Assembly: GCA_902810755.1 (NCBI GenBank)
Contig: CADDYT010000102.1
Span: 1-22,710, forward strand
Source of the DNA: Chloroflexota bacterium
GTDB lineage: Bacteria; Chloroflexota; Ktedonobacteria; Ktedonobacterales; Ktedonobacteraceae
Reading direction: 5' to 3'
Length of the DNA stretch: 22,710 nt
Shown: positions 14,651 through 22,710 of the stretch, piece after piece
Layout: each line of letters starts with the position of its first letter
How positions within the stretch are numbered: the first letter of the stretch is position 1
The notes under the pieces: model-generated
The model's input: only the letters and a program-made list of their open reading frames with translations
Told to the model about the DNA's origin: nothing
The model's database searches: none
Translations under genes and position numbers: made by a program

Positions 14651-16471
14651 ATGCAAACTTCTATCTACCCTCGTCTCTATCTTACCCCTAACCCTCATTT
14701 TGGCGATCTTGCGACCCCAGATCAGCCCGTGAAACAGGTATATGAGCCTTTTGCGCAATCCGTGTCGGCAGGCAAAAACACCTACGTTTACGATGCTCAT
14801 ACCTATCATACGAAAGTTCCGCCACAGGGCATAGAAGACATGATCGAATATTATACCCGCCCAGGCGATGTGGTGTTAGACCCGTTCTGCGGCTCAGGTA
14901 TGACAGGTATAGCAGCAACTCAGAAAGGAAGAAAAGCTCTATTGAGCGATCTCTCTCCCGCCGCAGTATTTATCGCCTACAACCTTAATACGCCTATAGA
15001 AGCCTCACGCTACCTTGATGCGGTGCAGATGTTGCTCAAACAGGCAAAGGACTTAGAACACGCGCTTTATGATACTCACTGCCGCACCTGCGGTCAGCAA
15101 ATCCCCATGCTCTATATGGTCTGGAGTTATAGAATGCTCTGCAAACATTGCGGCCAGGAGTTTCTCCTATGGGATGTTGCCCGCGATGAACGCCCACGTG
15201 TGCGTGACAGTAAAATAAAGTCTGAATTCGATTGCCCTCACTGCGGCACTCACCTGAAAAAGCGAGAACTGAAAAAGACACAGCGTTACCCCGTCCAGAT
15301 CGGATACAGGTGCTGCCAGAAAAGCTTAAAAGAAGAGACCTGTGTACCTGATAGCGACGACCTCGCGACACTGGACAGAATAGACGGTGAGGGTATCCCG
15401 CCCACCCTGTGGTATCCTACAACACCTTTTCCCGAAGGAGTAAACACCAGACAACCCCTTGATGCAGGGATTACCTCAATAGATAAAGCATATACAACAC
15501 GATCACTATGGGCAATGGCATACCTGTGGGATCTGGCTTCAAGGTGGCCTGACGAGGACATACGACTGAAACTGCTTTTTACCCTCACCTCGCTCTATCA
15601 ACGGGTCACAGTCTTTTCCGAATTCCGCTTCTGGGGGGGCAGCGGCAATACCGCAAATTTCAACGTACCGGCCATTATGAACGAGCAAAACGTTTTTCGC
15701 GCCTTCGAGAGAAAAGCCAGTACGATCAGTTGGTACTTCAACAGCGTCTCAACGGAGCCACGCGCCGTCAGCGTTAGCACGCAATCAGCATTGCATTTGC
15801 CCCAGATTCCCGACCAGTCCGTTGACTACATCTTCACAGATCCACCGTTTGGCGCGAATATTAATTACTCCGAGATGAACTTTCTCTGGGAAAGCTGGCT
15901 AGGTGTCTTTACAAACAATACAGAGGAGGCAATCGTCAACAAGGTTCAGAAGAAGAGCGTTTTTGAGTACGGGAAGCTGCTACGCGATGCCTTTATTGAG
16001 ATGCGCCGTGTTCTTAAAGAAGATGGCTGGCTCACTATCATGTTTCATAACTCTTCCAGAGCGGTCTGGAACGCATTGCAAGGAGCGATTAACGAGGCCG
16101 GGTTCTCGATACGGGGAACGCAAACCTTTGACAAGGAACACGGCACGTTCAAGCAGTTTGTCTCCGACAATGCTGTCGGCTATGACCTGGTACTTCACTG
16201 TCAGAAGGCGGAGCGTGTTTACACCCTCAATGCAGATTCTCCAGGCGAACAGGAAGTCGCGGCATTTATTCGCTCTGCAATTACCCGGACACCCGATCAG
16301 TACATCGTTCACTATCTACATGTTTCACGCAAAGACGAATTCGACTACCGGCGCTTATACGCCAACTGGCTGGCAACCGCCCTGCATCAATCTTTTATCA
16401 GCTTGAGTTTTGAAGATTTTCGCGCTATTGCGCAGAAGACACTTGAACGTGAAAGAATACTGCTGAGATGA
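14651..16471 (+). CDS. DNA amino-methyltransferase with internal zinc ribbons
   Basis: A 606-aa protein from the ATG at 14651, chosen because AAAGGGA ends 7 nt upstream (GGG 8 nt). The frame is open from 14561, but that ATG lies in the promoter. The AdoMet-binding motif I, VLDPFCGSGMTG, is near residue 76. Catalytic motif IV, DPPFGANINY, is near 397-406. The order I then IV, with about 310 residues between, fits an alpha-like amino-methyltransferase (N6-adenine or N4-cytosine). The intervening part carries four CxxC or CC pairs (CRTC, CKHC, CPHC, CC at about 144-222), probably one or two zinc ribbons forming part of target recognition, as in COG1743-like zinc-ribbon DNA methylases. Its last 4 nt overlap the start of the nuclease-like gene, implying translational coupling. 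Its AT-rich codon use differs from most of its neighbours, suggesting horizontal gain. Confidence 0.85.
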   Translation: MQTSIYPRLYLTPNPHFGDLATPDQPVKQVYEPFAQSVSAGKNTYVYDAHTYHTKVPPQGIEDMIEYYTRPGDVVLDPFCGSGMTGIAATQKGRKALLSDLSPAAVFIAYNLNTPIEASRYLDAVQMLLKQAKDLEHALYDTHCRTCGQQIPMLYMVWSYRMLCKHCGQEFLLWDVARDERPRVRDSKIKSEFDCPHCGTHLKKRELKKTQRYPVQIGYRCCQKSLKEETCVPDSDDLATLDRIDGEGIPPTLWYPTTPFPEGVNTRQPLDAGITSIDKAYTTRSLWAMAYLWDLASRWPDEDIRLKLLFTLTSLYQRVTVFSEFRFWGGSGNTANFNVPAIMNEQNVFRAFERKASTISWYFNSVSTEPRAVSVSTQSALHLPQIPDQSVDYIFTDPPFGANINYSEMNFLWESWLGVFTNNTEEAIVNKVQKKSVFEYGKLLRDAFIEMRRVLKEDGWLTIMFHNSSRAVWNALQGAINEAGFSIRGTQTFDKEHGTFKQFVSDNAVGYDLVLHCQKAERVYTLNADSPGEQEVAAFIRSAITRTPDQYIVHYLHVSRKDEFDYRRLYANWLATALHQSFISLSFEDFRAIAQKTLERERILLR

Positions 16472-17444
16472 AACGACCGAAAACATTGCCTGCATTTAGT
16501 CCTGAAGAACGCGAGCAGGTACATACATTGCTCGCTACTCATGTAGCTTACATGATGGGCAGGAAGCTCGAAGAGGGAGACTGGGCAGAAGTCTATTGCC
16601 GGGCAAAAGGTATACCGAATCGAGGATGGAGTAACCTGAAGCTTGATATTATGCACAAGGGGCTGGGAGTCGAGCATAAGATGATCTGTTACCGTTCAGG
16701 CATTAGTCTTGCAGATGCTTACGGAAAAACGCTTTGCATCCTTCCGCTACACGCTCAATCCGCGTTCCTCCACCAACCACCGAGGCAAATCAAGCTATGC
16801 GTGATATTCTGGGACAGTACGCCGATTTCATTAATGCAAGAAGAGAAAAGGTGAAAGAAAGCATTGAGAACGGCGAGCCAGATATGAGAACAGGCTGGCT
16901 TCTCTGGCAAGAAAGCTTGAGACAATTTCTGTATTTCGAGGAGGAAATGCTTGCACCCGACCCTGATGACTACTTTGCAAAATGGCAGAAGCGTAGTGCA
17001 GGCGGCAGCAGAAAAGAAAGCACGAATCTGTGGATATACGAGAAAGAAACGGGGAGAAAACGGTACTCCGTTACAGGTGAAGCCGGGGCAAAGATACAGC
17101 CTTATTTCGATGTGCCTCCCCCTACTGATCCAAATGTTTACCTGTTCACCGTCATGGGAGAGGTTATCGATACGGGTTTAGTAAAGGTCTGGCTTACAGA
17201 AGCAACAGCAAGGGAGCTTAAAAGACTTTTACATACCCTCGACACTACAGAGGTTAGCCGTGCAATTACTGGCGCCACCGCTGCAACCTCAAAGATGGAT
17301 GATATAGAGCGGGCAGAAGCGGAGATAGCTGTTCCCCTCGTAATAACTGAAGAAGCGTATCAGGCGCTGCAATCAGCATTGCCGGGGAAAAGCGACGAAC
17401 ACAGCTTTCAATTGCTTGTCCAGTATCTTCAGCATAAGGAATAA
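16468..17444 (+). pseudogene. Probable type II restriction endonuclease, frameshifted
   Basis: Two overlapping frames make one protein-sized unit. The first, from ATG 16468, is intact to about residue 86 (GISLADAYGK) and then runs out of frame to a stop at 16854. The second, in the -1 frame, continues from about 16728 (NALHPSATRSIRVPPPTTEANQ) to 17444. One missing base, most simply an A in the run of five A at 16725-16729, would restore a protein of about 325 aa. The first part has a PD-(D/E)xK-like centre: D60 in LKLDIM, then E69-H-K71 in GVEHKM. It overlaps the methyltransferase stop by 4 nt (ATGA). Position and motif suggest the restriction partner of that enzyme. A sequencing error or -1 ribosomal slippage at GGA-AAA-ACG is also possible. 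The second half alone could start at ATG 16797. Confidence 0.65.
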
Positions 17445-17465
17445 CGAGTTCAGAAAGCCCTCTGG

Positions 17466-17555
17466 CATGTTATTCTCAGCAAAGCGAAGAATCTCAGGTG
17501 ACCAGGCAGGCGGTCCGGGTCATCTCGGATTCTTCGCTGCGCTCAGCATGACACG
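17466..17555. repeat. Degenerate copy of the dispersed palindrome, at a convergent junction
   Basis: Arms 17466-17503 and 17518-17555 match at 29 of 38 positions. The right arm reads GATTCTTCGCTGCGCTCAGC then ATGACACGTTGGGG, sharing TTCGCT and GCTCAGCATGACA with the element at 1874-1973. It lies between the end of the nuclease-like gene (17444) and the end of pheT (17612). Confidence 0.75.
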
Positions 17556-17611
17556 TTGGGGCCACTTTCTCATAGTGTGCCATGTCGGGTTGTCTTCCTT
17601 ACAACCAGCCG

Positions 17612-20152
17612 CTAGCGCAACACCGCACCAAACTCCTCATTGAGCGCGTTGAGGATGCGCTCTTGAAGCGTGTTGGCTTCAGCGTCGGTCAGGGTGCGAT
17701 CCTGAGCCTGGTAGATCAGCGAGTAGGTCAGGTTTTTCTTGCCGGGCGGGATTGGCTCGCCGGTGTAGACATCGAAGAGCGAGGCCGAGCGCAGGAGTTC
17801 GCCGCCGCTGCGCAGGATGACATCCTGCACGGCCTGCGCGGGAACCTGCTCATCCACCACGATGGCAAGGTCGCGGGTCAGTTCCTGATGGCGCGAGATC
17901 GGCTCGTAGGTCAGGTGCCCCGGCACAGCAGCGAAGAGGGCCTCCAGATCAAGCTCGGCCAGGTAGGCGCGATAGGGCAGGTCGTAACGCTGCTGCACCA
18001 GTGGATGCACCTCACCCAGCACGCCGACGGGGCTGAACGTCTCCTCACCTTCAGCCGAAAGGCGCGGCAGTTCCAGCAGGGCCGTGCGACCGGGGTGGAA
18101 GGTCGGATGCTGCGTCGGCGTGAAGCGATAGCGCGGGATGTGCAGGCGGGTCAGCAGGGTCTCGATGATGCCCTTCAGATCGTAGAAGTCGGCGGGGCGC
18201 GCCAGTTCGGGCAGCCAGGAGACCTGCGCCGGGCCGCTGAGCGCGATACCGATGCTGCGCCGTTCCTCCGGCAGGCTGTTCGGCTCAGCCGAGGGCAGGT
18301 AGCGCCGCCCGATCTCGAAGAAGCGCAGACCGGCGCGATTGTGTTTGCTATTCTCCTGCAACGTCTCCATCAGGCCGCTCATCAAGGTCAGGCGCATGGC
18401 TTCCAGCTCGCTGCTCAGTGGATTGGTCAGCGTCACCGCCGGGACGTTGCGCGGCTCGAATGGCACCAGCGCCTGCGCGCCATGCCCGTTTTCCGCCGCC
18501 GCGATCTCGGCCCGGCGATGATGCCCGTTGGTGGGCGCGCTGAGCAGGGCACGAGCCGAGGTTGCATCTACCTGCGCCAGCAGGTTGAGCATGCGCGGGC
18601 GACTGGTCATGGCGTAGGTGACAATCTCGTTGAGGCCCTCGCCGATCAGGATGGTGCGCACCTCGTGTTCGCGAGCGAACCACTGATCCATGTGCGGCTC
18701 CGGCAAGGGACCAGCCGGAATCGTACTCGGCAGTTTGTCGTAGCCGATCATGCGCAGCACCTCCTCTACCAGATCGGCCCCCTCCTCGATATCGCCGCGA
18801 TAGGTTGGCACCGTCACCAGCATCTTATTGCTCTGTTCATCTGCCTGCACGACGAAGCCGAGCGCGGTCAAAGCGTCCACCACCTCCTGCTGCGTCACCT
18901 TCATGCCCGTCAACCACTCCACCTGCTCCGCAGAGAAGGGAATGGTGCGCGGGCTGACTGGATCAGGATAGACATCCACGATACCGGGATTGACCGTTCC
19001 TCCGGCCAGTTCCTCCATCAACTGCGCGGCTCGGTCGGCGGCCAGCGTGGTTAGCGTCGCGTCCAACCCCTTCTCGAAGCGACTGGATGCGTCCGTGCGC
19101 AGGCCCAGCGTCGTCGAGGTGCGGCGCACGTTCGCGGCTTTGAAGTTCGCCGCCTCCAGTAGAATGGTCGTCGTGTCAGGATTGACCTCGCTGATCGCGC
19201 CGCCCATCACGCCGGCAATAGCCGTTGGCCCGCCTTCGTCCGTGATGAGCAGCATCTCCGGCGTCAATTTGCGCCGCACATCGTCGAGCGTGACCAGTTC
19301 CTCGCCCTCGTGGGCGCGGCGCACGATGATATGATGCCCGCGCACGAGATCATAGTCGAAGGCGTGCAGAGGCTGGCCCATCTCCAGCATGACATAGTTG
19401 GTAATGTCGACGATATTGTTGATGGGACGCATGCCAGCCGCCAGCAGTCGCTTCTGCATCCACTCCGGGGACGGCCCGATCTTCACGTTGCTGATAACGC
19501 GCGCGCTGTAACGCGGACACAATTCGGTATCCTCTACCGTCACCTTGACCAGATCGGCGGCGGGTTTGCCCTGCTCATGCACCACCGGCTGCGGCAGGCG
19601 CAGAGGCTGGCCCGTCAGCGCCGCCACCTCACGCGCGACGCCAATGATCGAGGAGAGATCGCCGCGATGGGCCTTGATGGCGAAATCCAGCACCACATCG
19701 CCCAGCACATCGACCAGCTTCAGGCCGAGCGGCGTGTTGCGATCAAGGATGTAGATGCCGGAATGGTCGCTGCCGAGGCCCAGCTCGCGCGGCGAGCAGA
19801 GCATGCCTTCCGAGACATAGCCCATCTTCTGCGCGCGCCCGATGGTCATTTCGCCCAGTCTCGCCCCCGGCAGTGCCAGCGGCACCTTATCGCCCTGGTG
19901 AATGTTGGGCGCACCGCAGATTACCCCCAGTTCCTCCGTCCCCGTGTTGATGCGCGTATAGCTCAGATGATCCGAGCCGGGAACCTTCTCCAGTTGCGTG
20001 ATCTGCGCCGTAATAACCTTATCGCCCCAGCTTCTTCCGATATATTCGATGGCCTCGACTTCCAGCCCGGCCATCGTCAGCACATGCGCCAGTTCCTCCG
20101 GCGACATGATAATATTCACATAATCCTTGAGCCAGCTTAATGGCACTCGCAT
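17612..20152 (-). CDS. pheT: Phenylalanyl-tRNA synthetase beta subunit
   Basis: The beta chain of the alpha2-beta2 enzyme that charges tRNA-Phe. The 846-aa protein shows, in order, the family start RVPLSWLKDYV, a tRNA-binding EMAP-like domain (about 40-150, including GSDHLSYTRINTG and VICGAPN), the B3/4 editing region, the B5 domain (PFSAEQVEWLTGM), the catalytic-like core, and a C-terminal FDX-ACB anticodon-binding domain (about 755-846, beginning SRHQELTRDLAIVVDE). It is some 40 residues longer than typical. The extra length is a Gly/His/Ala-rich low-complexity stretch (around NGHHRRAEIAAAENGHG) inserted in the core just before VTLTNPLSSE. GAGGAG lies 7 nt before the ATG. It follows pheS by 20 nt and shares its T-box leader. 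Confidence 0.97.
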   Translation of the reverse strand: MRVPLSWLKDYVNIIMSPEELAHVLTMAGLEVEAIEYIGRSWGDKVITAQITQLEKVPGSDHLSYTRINTGTEELGVICGAPNIHQGDKVPLALPGARLGEMTIGRAQKMGYVSEGMLCSPRELGLGSDHSGIYILDRNTPLGLKLVDVLGDVVLDFAIKAHRGDLSSIIGVAREVAALTGQPLRLPQPVVHEQGKPAADLVKVTVEDTELCPRYSARVISNVKIGPSPEWMQKRLLAAGMRPINNIVDITNYVMLEMGQPLHAFDYDLVRGHHIIVRRAHEGEELVTLDDVRRKLTPEMLLITDEGGPTAIAGVMGGAISEVNPDTTTILLEAANFKAANVRRTSTTLGLRTDASSRFEKGLDATLTTLAADRAAQLMEELAGGTVNPGIVDVYPDPVSPRTIPFSAEQVEWLTGMKVTQQEVVDALTALGFVVQADEQSNKMLVTVPTYRGDIEEGADLVEEVLRMIGYDKLPSTIPAGPLPEPHMDQWFAREHEVRTILIGEGLNEIVTYAMTSRPRMLNLLAQVDATSARALLSAPTNGHHRRAEIAAAENGHGAQALVPFEPRNVPAVTLTNPLSSELEAMRLTLMSGLMETLQENSKHNRAGLRFFEIGRRYLPSAEPNSLPEERRSIGIALSGPAQVSWLPELARPADFYDLKGIIETLLTRLHIPRYRFTPTQHPTFHPGRTALLELPRLSAEGEETFSPVGVLGEVHPLVQQRYDLPYRAYLAELDLEALFAAVPGHLTYEPISRHQELTRDLAIVVDEQVPAQAVQDVILRSGGELLRSASLFDVYTGEPIPPGKKNLTYSLIYQAQDRTLTDAEANTLQERILNALNEEFGAVLR

Positions 20153-20172
20153 ACAAAACTCCTCACATGAAC

Positions 20173-21219
20173 CTAGAACTGCTTCAGGAAACGCAGGTCG
20201 TTACCTGAGAACAGGCGAATGTCGTCAATGGAATACTTGATGATGGCGAGACGCTCGACGCCCATGCCGAAGGCGAAGCCGCGATACTTCTCCGGGTTGT
20301 AGCCAACCTCGCGCAGCACGCGCGGGTGAACCATGCCGGAGCCAAGCACTTCCACCCAGCCGCTATACTTGCAGACGCGGCAGCCCTGGCCGTTGCAGAG
20401 CGGGCAATCGATATCCACCTCGGCGCTGGGTTCCGTGAAGGGGAAGTAGCTGCCACGGAAACGCACCTTGCGGCCCTCGCCGAACATCTCGCGGGCGAAG
20501 CGTTCCAGCATACCCTTCAGGTCGGCCATCGTCGTATACTCATCGACCATCAGGCCCTCGATCTGGTGGAACATGGCTTCGTGCGAGGCATCAATGGCCT
20601 CGTTGCGGAAGACCTTGCCCGGAACCAGCACGCGCACCGGCGGCTGCATCTGTTCCATGACGCGAATCTGCATGGGCGAGGTCTGCGTGCGCAGCAAAAT
20701 CTGGCCGGGAACGACCCAGAAGGTGTCCTGCATGTCGCGCGCCGGGTGTTCCGCCGGGATATTCAGCGCCTGGAAGTTATAGTAATCGGTCTCCACCTCC
20801 GGCCCCTGCACGACCGAGAAACCCATCTTCGCGAAAATCTGCGTCACTTCCCAGGTGACACGCGAGAGCGGATGCATGTGTCCTGCTGGCACAGAGCGGC
20901 CCGGCAGCGTCACATCGAGCCGCTCGCTCTCCAGCGTGCGCAGTAGTTCGGCGTTGCGCAGCGCCTCACGTTTCGCCCTCAATCGCTGTTCCAGTTCGGC
21001 CTTGACCGTATTGATTTTCTGTCCGACAACCGGTCGCTCCTCTTTCGTCAGCTCTGGCATCACCGAGGAAAAATTTTTCAATTCGCCGCGATTTCGTCCC
21101 AGATAGCGCGTGTCCCACTCCTCCAGCGCAGCCGTCGTCTCAATCGGCTCCAGCTCGCGAATGGCCCGCGCCAGCAGTTCATCGAGTTGCTCTAATAAAC
21201 TGTTTAATTGTCCTATCAT
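20173..21219 (-). CDS. pheS: Phenylalanyl-tRNA synthetase alpha subunit
   Basis: The catalytic alpha chain of the enzyme. The protein is 348 aa from ATG 21217-21219. An earlier ATG at 21231 is in frame, but the GGGAGG that would serve as ribosome site lies between the two, so the second is preferred. The N-terminal coiled-coil arm (about 1-95) includes RYLGRNRGELKNF. The class II core follows with motif 2 around FRNEAIDASHEAMFHQIEG and motif 3 GMGVERLAIIKY. Four cysteines in CPLCNGQGCRVC (about 290-301) look like a small metal-binding loop between the core strands. It is the first gene of the pheST operon, controlled by the T-box leader immediately upstream. Confidence 0.97.
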   Translation of the reverse strand: MIGQLNSLLEQLDELLARAIRELEPIETTAALEEWDTRYLGRNRGELKNFSSVMPELTKEERPVVGQKINTVKAELEQRLRAKREALRNAELLRTLESERLDVTLPGRSVPAGHMHPLSRVTWEVTQIFAKMGFSVVQGPEVETDYYNFQALNIPAEHPARDMQDTFWVVPGQILLRTQTSPMQIRVMEQMQPPVRVLVPGKVFRNEAIDASHEAMFHQIEGLMVDEYTTMADLKGMLERFAREMFGEGRKVRFRGSYFPFTEPSAEVDIDCPLCNGQGCRVCKYSGWVEVLGSGMVHPRVLREVGYNPEKYRGFAFGMGVERLAIIKYSIDDIRLFSGNDLRFLKQF

Positions 21220-21236
21220 ACATCCTCCCATGAATC

Positions 21237-21279
21237 AAAAAAACCGGCCAACATTCGTCGACAGGGACGAAGTTGCCGG
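21237..21279 (-). terminator. Intrinsic terminator of the T-box leader
   Basis: GACGAA-GTTG-CCGG pieces in 21266-21279 pair with 21244-21259, with two single-base bulges. On the minus strand the stem is followed by seven U (21243-21237). The 5' arm follows the T-box core, so the antiterminator fold would exclude this stem. It ends about 20 nt before the pheS start. Confidence 0.88.
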
Positions 21280-21540
21280 TGAGAACTCCGTGGTACCACC
21301 CATATTGAACTCAGAAACCAGACAATAAGCCGAAGAAGAAGCTGAGTTCCACTTGGTTTGTCCATTAACGGAGACAGCCGGGGCCATCTACTCGCCGCCT
21401 CATCCCACTACAAGAGTAAGCCAGGCTACAGCTTCAACGGCCAGCTCAGGGGTGAACTTCGGCGAATGGCTGCGTAAAAAGGCTTTCAGTCGCTGACCTT
21501 TTCTCCCTGCACGCTTCCAGTTCGCGTACTCTCCCCATCA
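21237..21540 (-). promoter_or_regulatory. T-box riboswitch leader of pheST (Phe, specifier UUC)
   Basis: The minus strand carries the T-box core GGGTGGTACCACGG (21301-21288), which binds the acceptor end of uncharged tRNA. At the 5' side, GGGGAGAGTA (21536-21527) supplies the lower Stem I and the AGTA loop-E motif. The GGGG can pair with CCCC just after the specifier loop GAAGTTCACCCC, where TTC (21456-21454) is the Phe codon. An AGGGAG bulge motif lies in the upper Stem I. Low charged tRNA-Phe would favour the antiterminator and raise pheST expression. The specifier matches the genes downstream, which supports the call. Confidence 0.93.
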
Positions 21541-21659
21541 TCGCTTTCTGTTCTGTTTTGTTTCGTTTGTATCCCTACGAGATCAAGGTATAGTATGCCA
21601 CAAAACGCGCCAGAAGTCCAGTGTTTTTCTCGCAATTTTTGCGCTTCACCGCTCCCTTG

Positions 21660-21688
21660 TTGGTAAAAACTCCATCCTTCAGTACAAT
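21660..21688 (+). promoter_or_regulatory. Sigma-70-like promoter for the Ser/Thr kinase
   Basis: TTGGTA (21660-21665) and TACAAT (21683-21688) are separated by 17 nt. The start site would be near 21695, about 30 nt before the ATG at 21726. It lies in the divergent gap between the pheST leader and the kinase. Confidence 0.6.
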
Positions 21689-21725
21689 GAAAAGAGAGGA
21701 AAAGGGTGGAAGGGAGTTGCAGACT

Positions 21726-22710
21726 ATGAGTACGTCAAATTCTGCGGGCAGGCAAGGGACGGGCAGAGCGACCAGAGGCGAGGCACTGGCTGGCAGCATA
21801 TTGCGCGGCGGCGAATACCAGATCAAGCGCGTCATCGGTCATGGCGGCATGGGCAAGGTCTTTCTCGCCTCGCATATCACGCTGGAAACGCCCCTCGCGC
21901 TCAAACAATGTCGCGCCGACCAGCCCCTGCCGGAGAGCGTGGCGCTCGAACTGGAGCAACTGCTTCACGCCACTGCGCCCGATCCCGTTGAGGCCCCACA
22001 GGGACGGGATACAGGCAGACAGGCGGCAAAAAGCGCGATCATGGATTTCCCGACAAGCGGCGGCATGCACACCGATCGTTTCCTGCGCGAAGCCCTTTTG
22101 CTCGCCCGTCTGAACCATCCCGCCATCCCCGCGCTCTATGACTATTTTTTTGAGGATGGCTACTGGTACCTGGTCATGGAATATATCCCCGGCCCCACGC
22201 TCTCCGCTTACCTGCGCAGACAGGGCGCGCTGCCGCCGCTGGAGGCCCTGAACTACGCCATCCAGCTCTGCGATGTCCTCGCCTACCTGCACGAGCAGAC
22301 GCCGCCCGTGATCTTCCGCGACCTCAAACCGTCCAATATCATCCTCACGCCCGCGCGGCGTCTCGTCCTCGTGGATTTCGGGATTGCCCGCTACTTCAAA
22401 GACGGGCAGAGCAGCGACACCAACGATCTTGGCTCCCCCGGCTACGCAGCCCCCGAACAATATCAGGGAGAGAGCCAGACCGACGCCCGTTCAGACCTCT
22501 ACAGCCTGGGCATCATCCTGCACGAAATGCTGAGCGGGCAGCGCCCGGCACACACGAGCCAGCAGCCCACGCCGCTCACCTCCCTCAACCCCGCTCTCTC
22601 ACCCGTCCTCAGCGCGCTCGTCGCCGTCGCCACGCGCCTGGAACCCGACTATCGCTTCCAGACCGCCCGCACCCTCTACACCGCCCTCGTCCGCACCCGC
22701 TCCCTTGAGG
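21726..22710 (+). CDS. Ser/Thr protein kinase (PknB-like), partial, runs off the window
   Basis: A Hanks-type kinase domain starting at ATG 21726, with AGGGAG 9 nt upstream. The frame is open to the window edge (328 codons seen). Visible elements are the Gly-rich loop GHGGMGKV (38-45), the ATP-binding Lys in LALKQC (K60), the alpha-C Glu in FLREALLLARL (E122), the catalytic loop FRDLKPSN (D199, K201, N204), DFGIAR (217-222), the APE motif as AAPEQY (242-247) and DLYSLGIILHEML. The catalytic motif is FRD instead of HRD. About 50 extra residues (64-116), Pro/Glu/Ala-rich, separate the lysine strand from alpha-C. All residues needed for catalysis are present. What follows the kinase domain, such as membrane or sensor parts, lies outside the window. 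The substrate is unknown; the zinc-ribbon surface proteins nearby are only speculative candidates. Confidence 0.95.
   Translation, partial: MSTSNSAGRQGTGRATRGEALAGSILRGGEYQIKRVIGHGGMGKVFLASHITLETPLALKQCRADQPLPESVALELEQLLHATAPDPVEAPQGRDTGRQAAKSAIMDFPTSGGMHTDRFLREALLLARLNHPAIPALYDYFFEDGYWYLVMEYIPGPTLSAYLRRQGALPPLEALNYAIQLCDVLAYLHEQTPPVIFRDLKPSNIILTPARRLVLVDFGIARYFKDGQSSDTNDLGSPGYAAPEQYQGESQTDARSDLYSLGIILHEMLSGQRPAHTSQQPTPLTSLNPALSPVLSALVAVATRLEPDYRFQTARTLYTALVRTRSLE

Noticed and set aside
17582..19054. Open frame of 490 codons on the plus strand opposite pheT
   Set aside because: Despite its length it is the complement of a conserved synthetase gene. The His/Gln/Arg-rich product is a composition artefact.
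1..22710. tRNA, rRNA or transposase genes
   Set aside because: I looked for conserved tRNA arms, rRNA motifs and DDE-type transposase signatures on both strands and saw none. The T-box leader is the only structured RNA I can name.

Overview
The window looks like part of a chromosome from a high-GC Chloroflexota bacterium, most likely of the class Ktedonobacteria. This is an inference from gene content: cytoplasmic zinc ribbons fused to single-pass membrane anchors with long extracellular beta-sandwich arrays, a Ser/Thr kinase with an FRD-type catalytic loop, and a T-box controlled pheST operon. I could not run a search to confirm it.

Layout. 113-1848 (+): a small P-loop kinase-like protein, then a Rho-type ATPase that lacks the usual N-terminal RNA-binding half. 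1996-4256 (-): a two-gene ABC-2 exporter (ATPase then permease), whose junction holds a 75-bp tandem duplication. 4526-6418 (+): two zinc-ribbon proteins, one with a Pro/Gln linker and an unknown C-terminal domain, the other membrane-anchored. 6581-13443 (-): a short adrenodoxin-like protein with one cluster ligand replaced, then two paralogous giant surface proteins (843 and 1170 aa), each with zinc ribbon, cytoplasmic linker, one membrane helix, an Ig/IPT-like domain and 5 or 6 BACON-like repeats. The larger one ends in a Cna-B/SpaA-like domain. A perfect 66-nt palindrome that can act as a terminator on both strands separates the two.

13779-14539 (+): two small membrane proteins. 14651-17444 (+): an AT-richer, probably acquired restriction-modification-like pair, made of a zinc-ribbon DNA amino-methyltransferase overlapping by 4 nt a PD-(D/E)xK nuclease-like gene that is frameshifted at a run of five A. 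17612-21540 (-): pheS-pheT behind a Phe-specific (UUC) T-box leader. 21726-end (+): a Ser/Thr protein kinase cut by the window edge.

Most convergent gene junctions carry large inverted repeats. Two of them (1874-1973 and 17466-17555) belong to one dispersed palindromic family. The most distinctive content is the set of four zinc-ribbon proteins, three of them membrane proteins with extracellular domains. The other notable items are the minimal Rho, the Asp-for-Cys ferredoxin-like protein and the frameshifted methyltransferase-nuclease pair.
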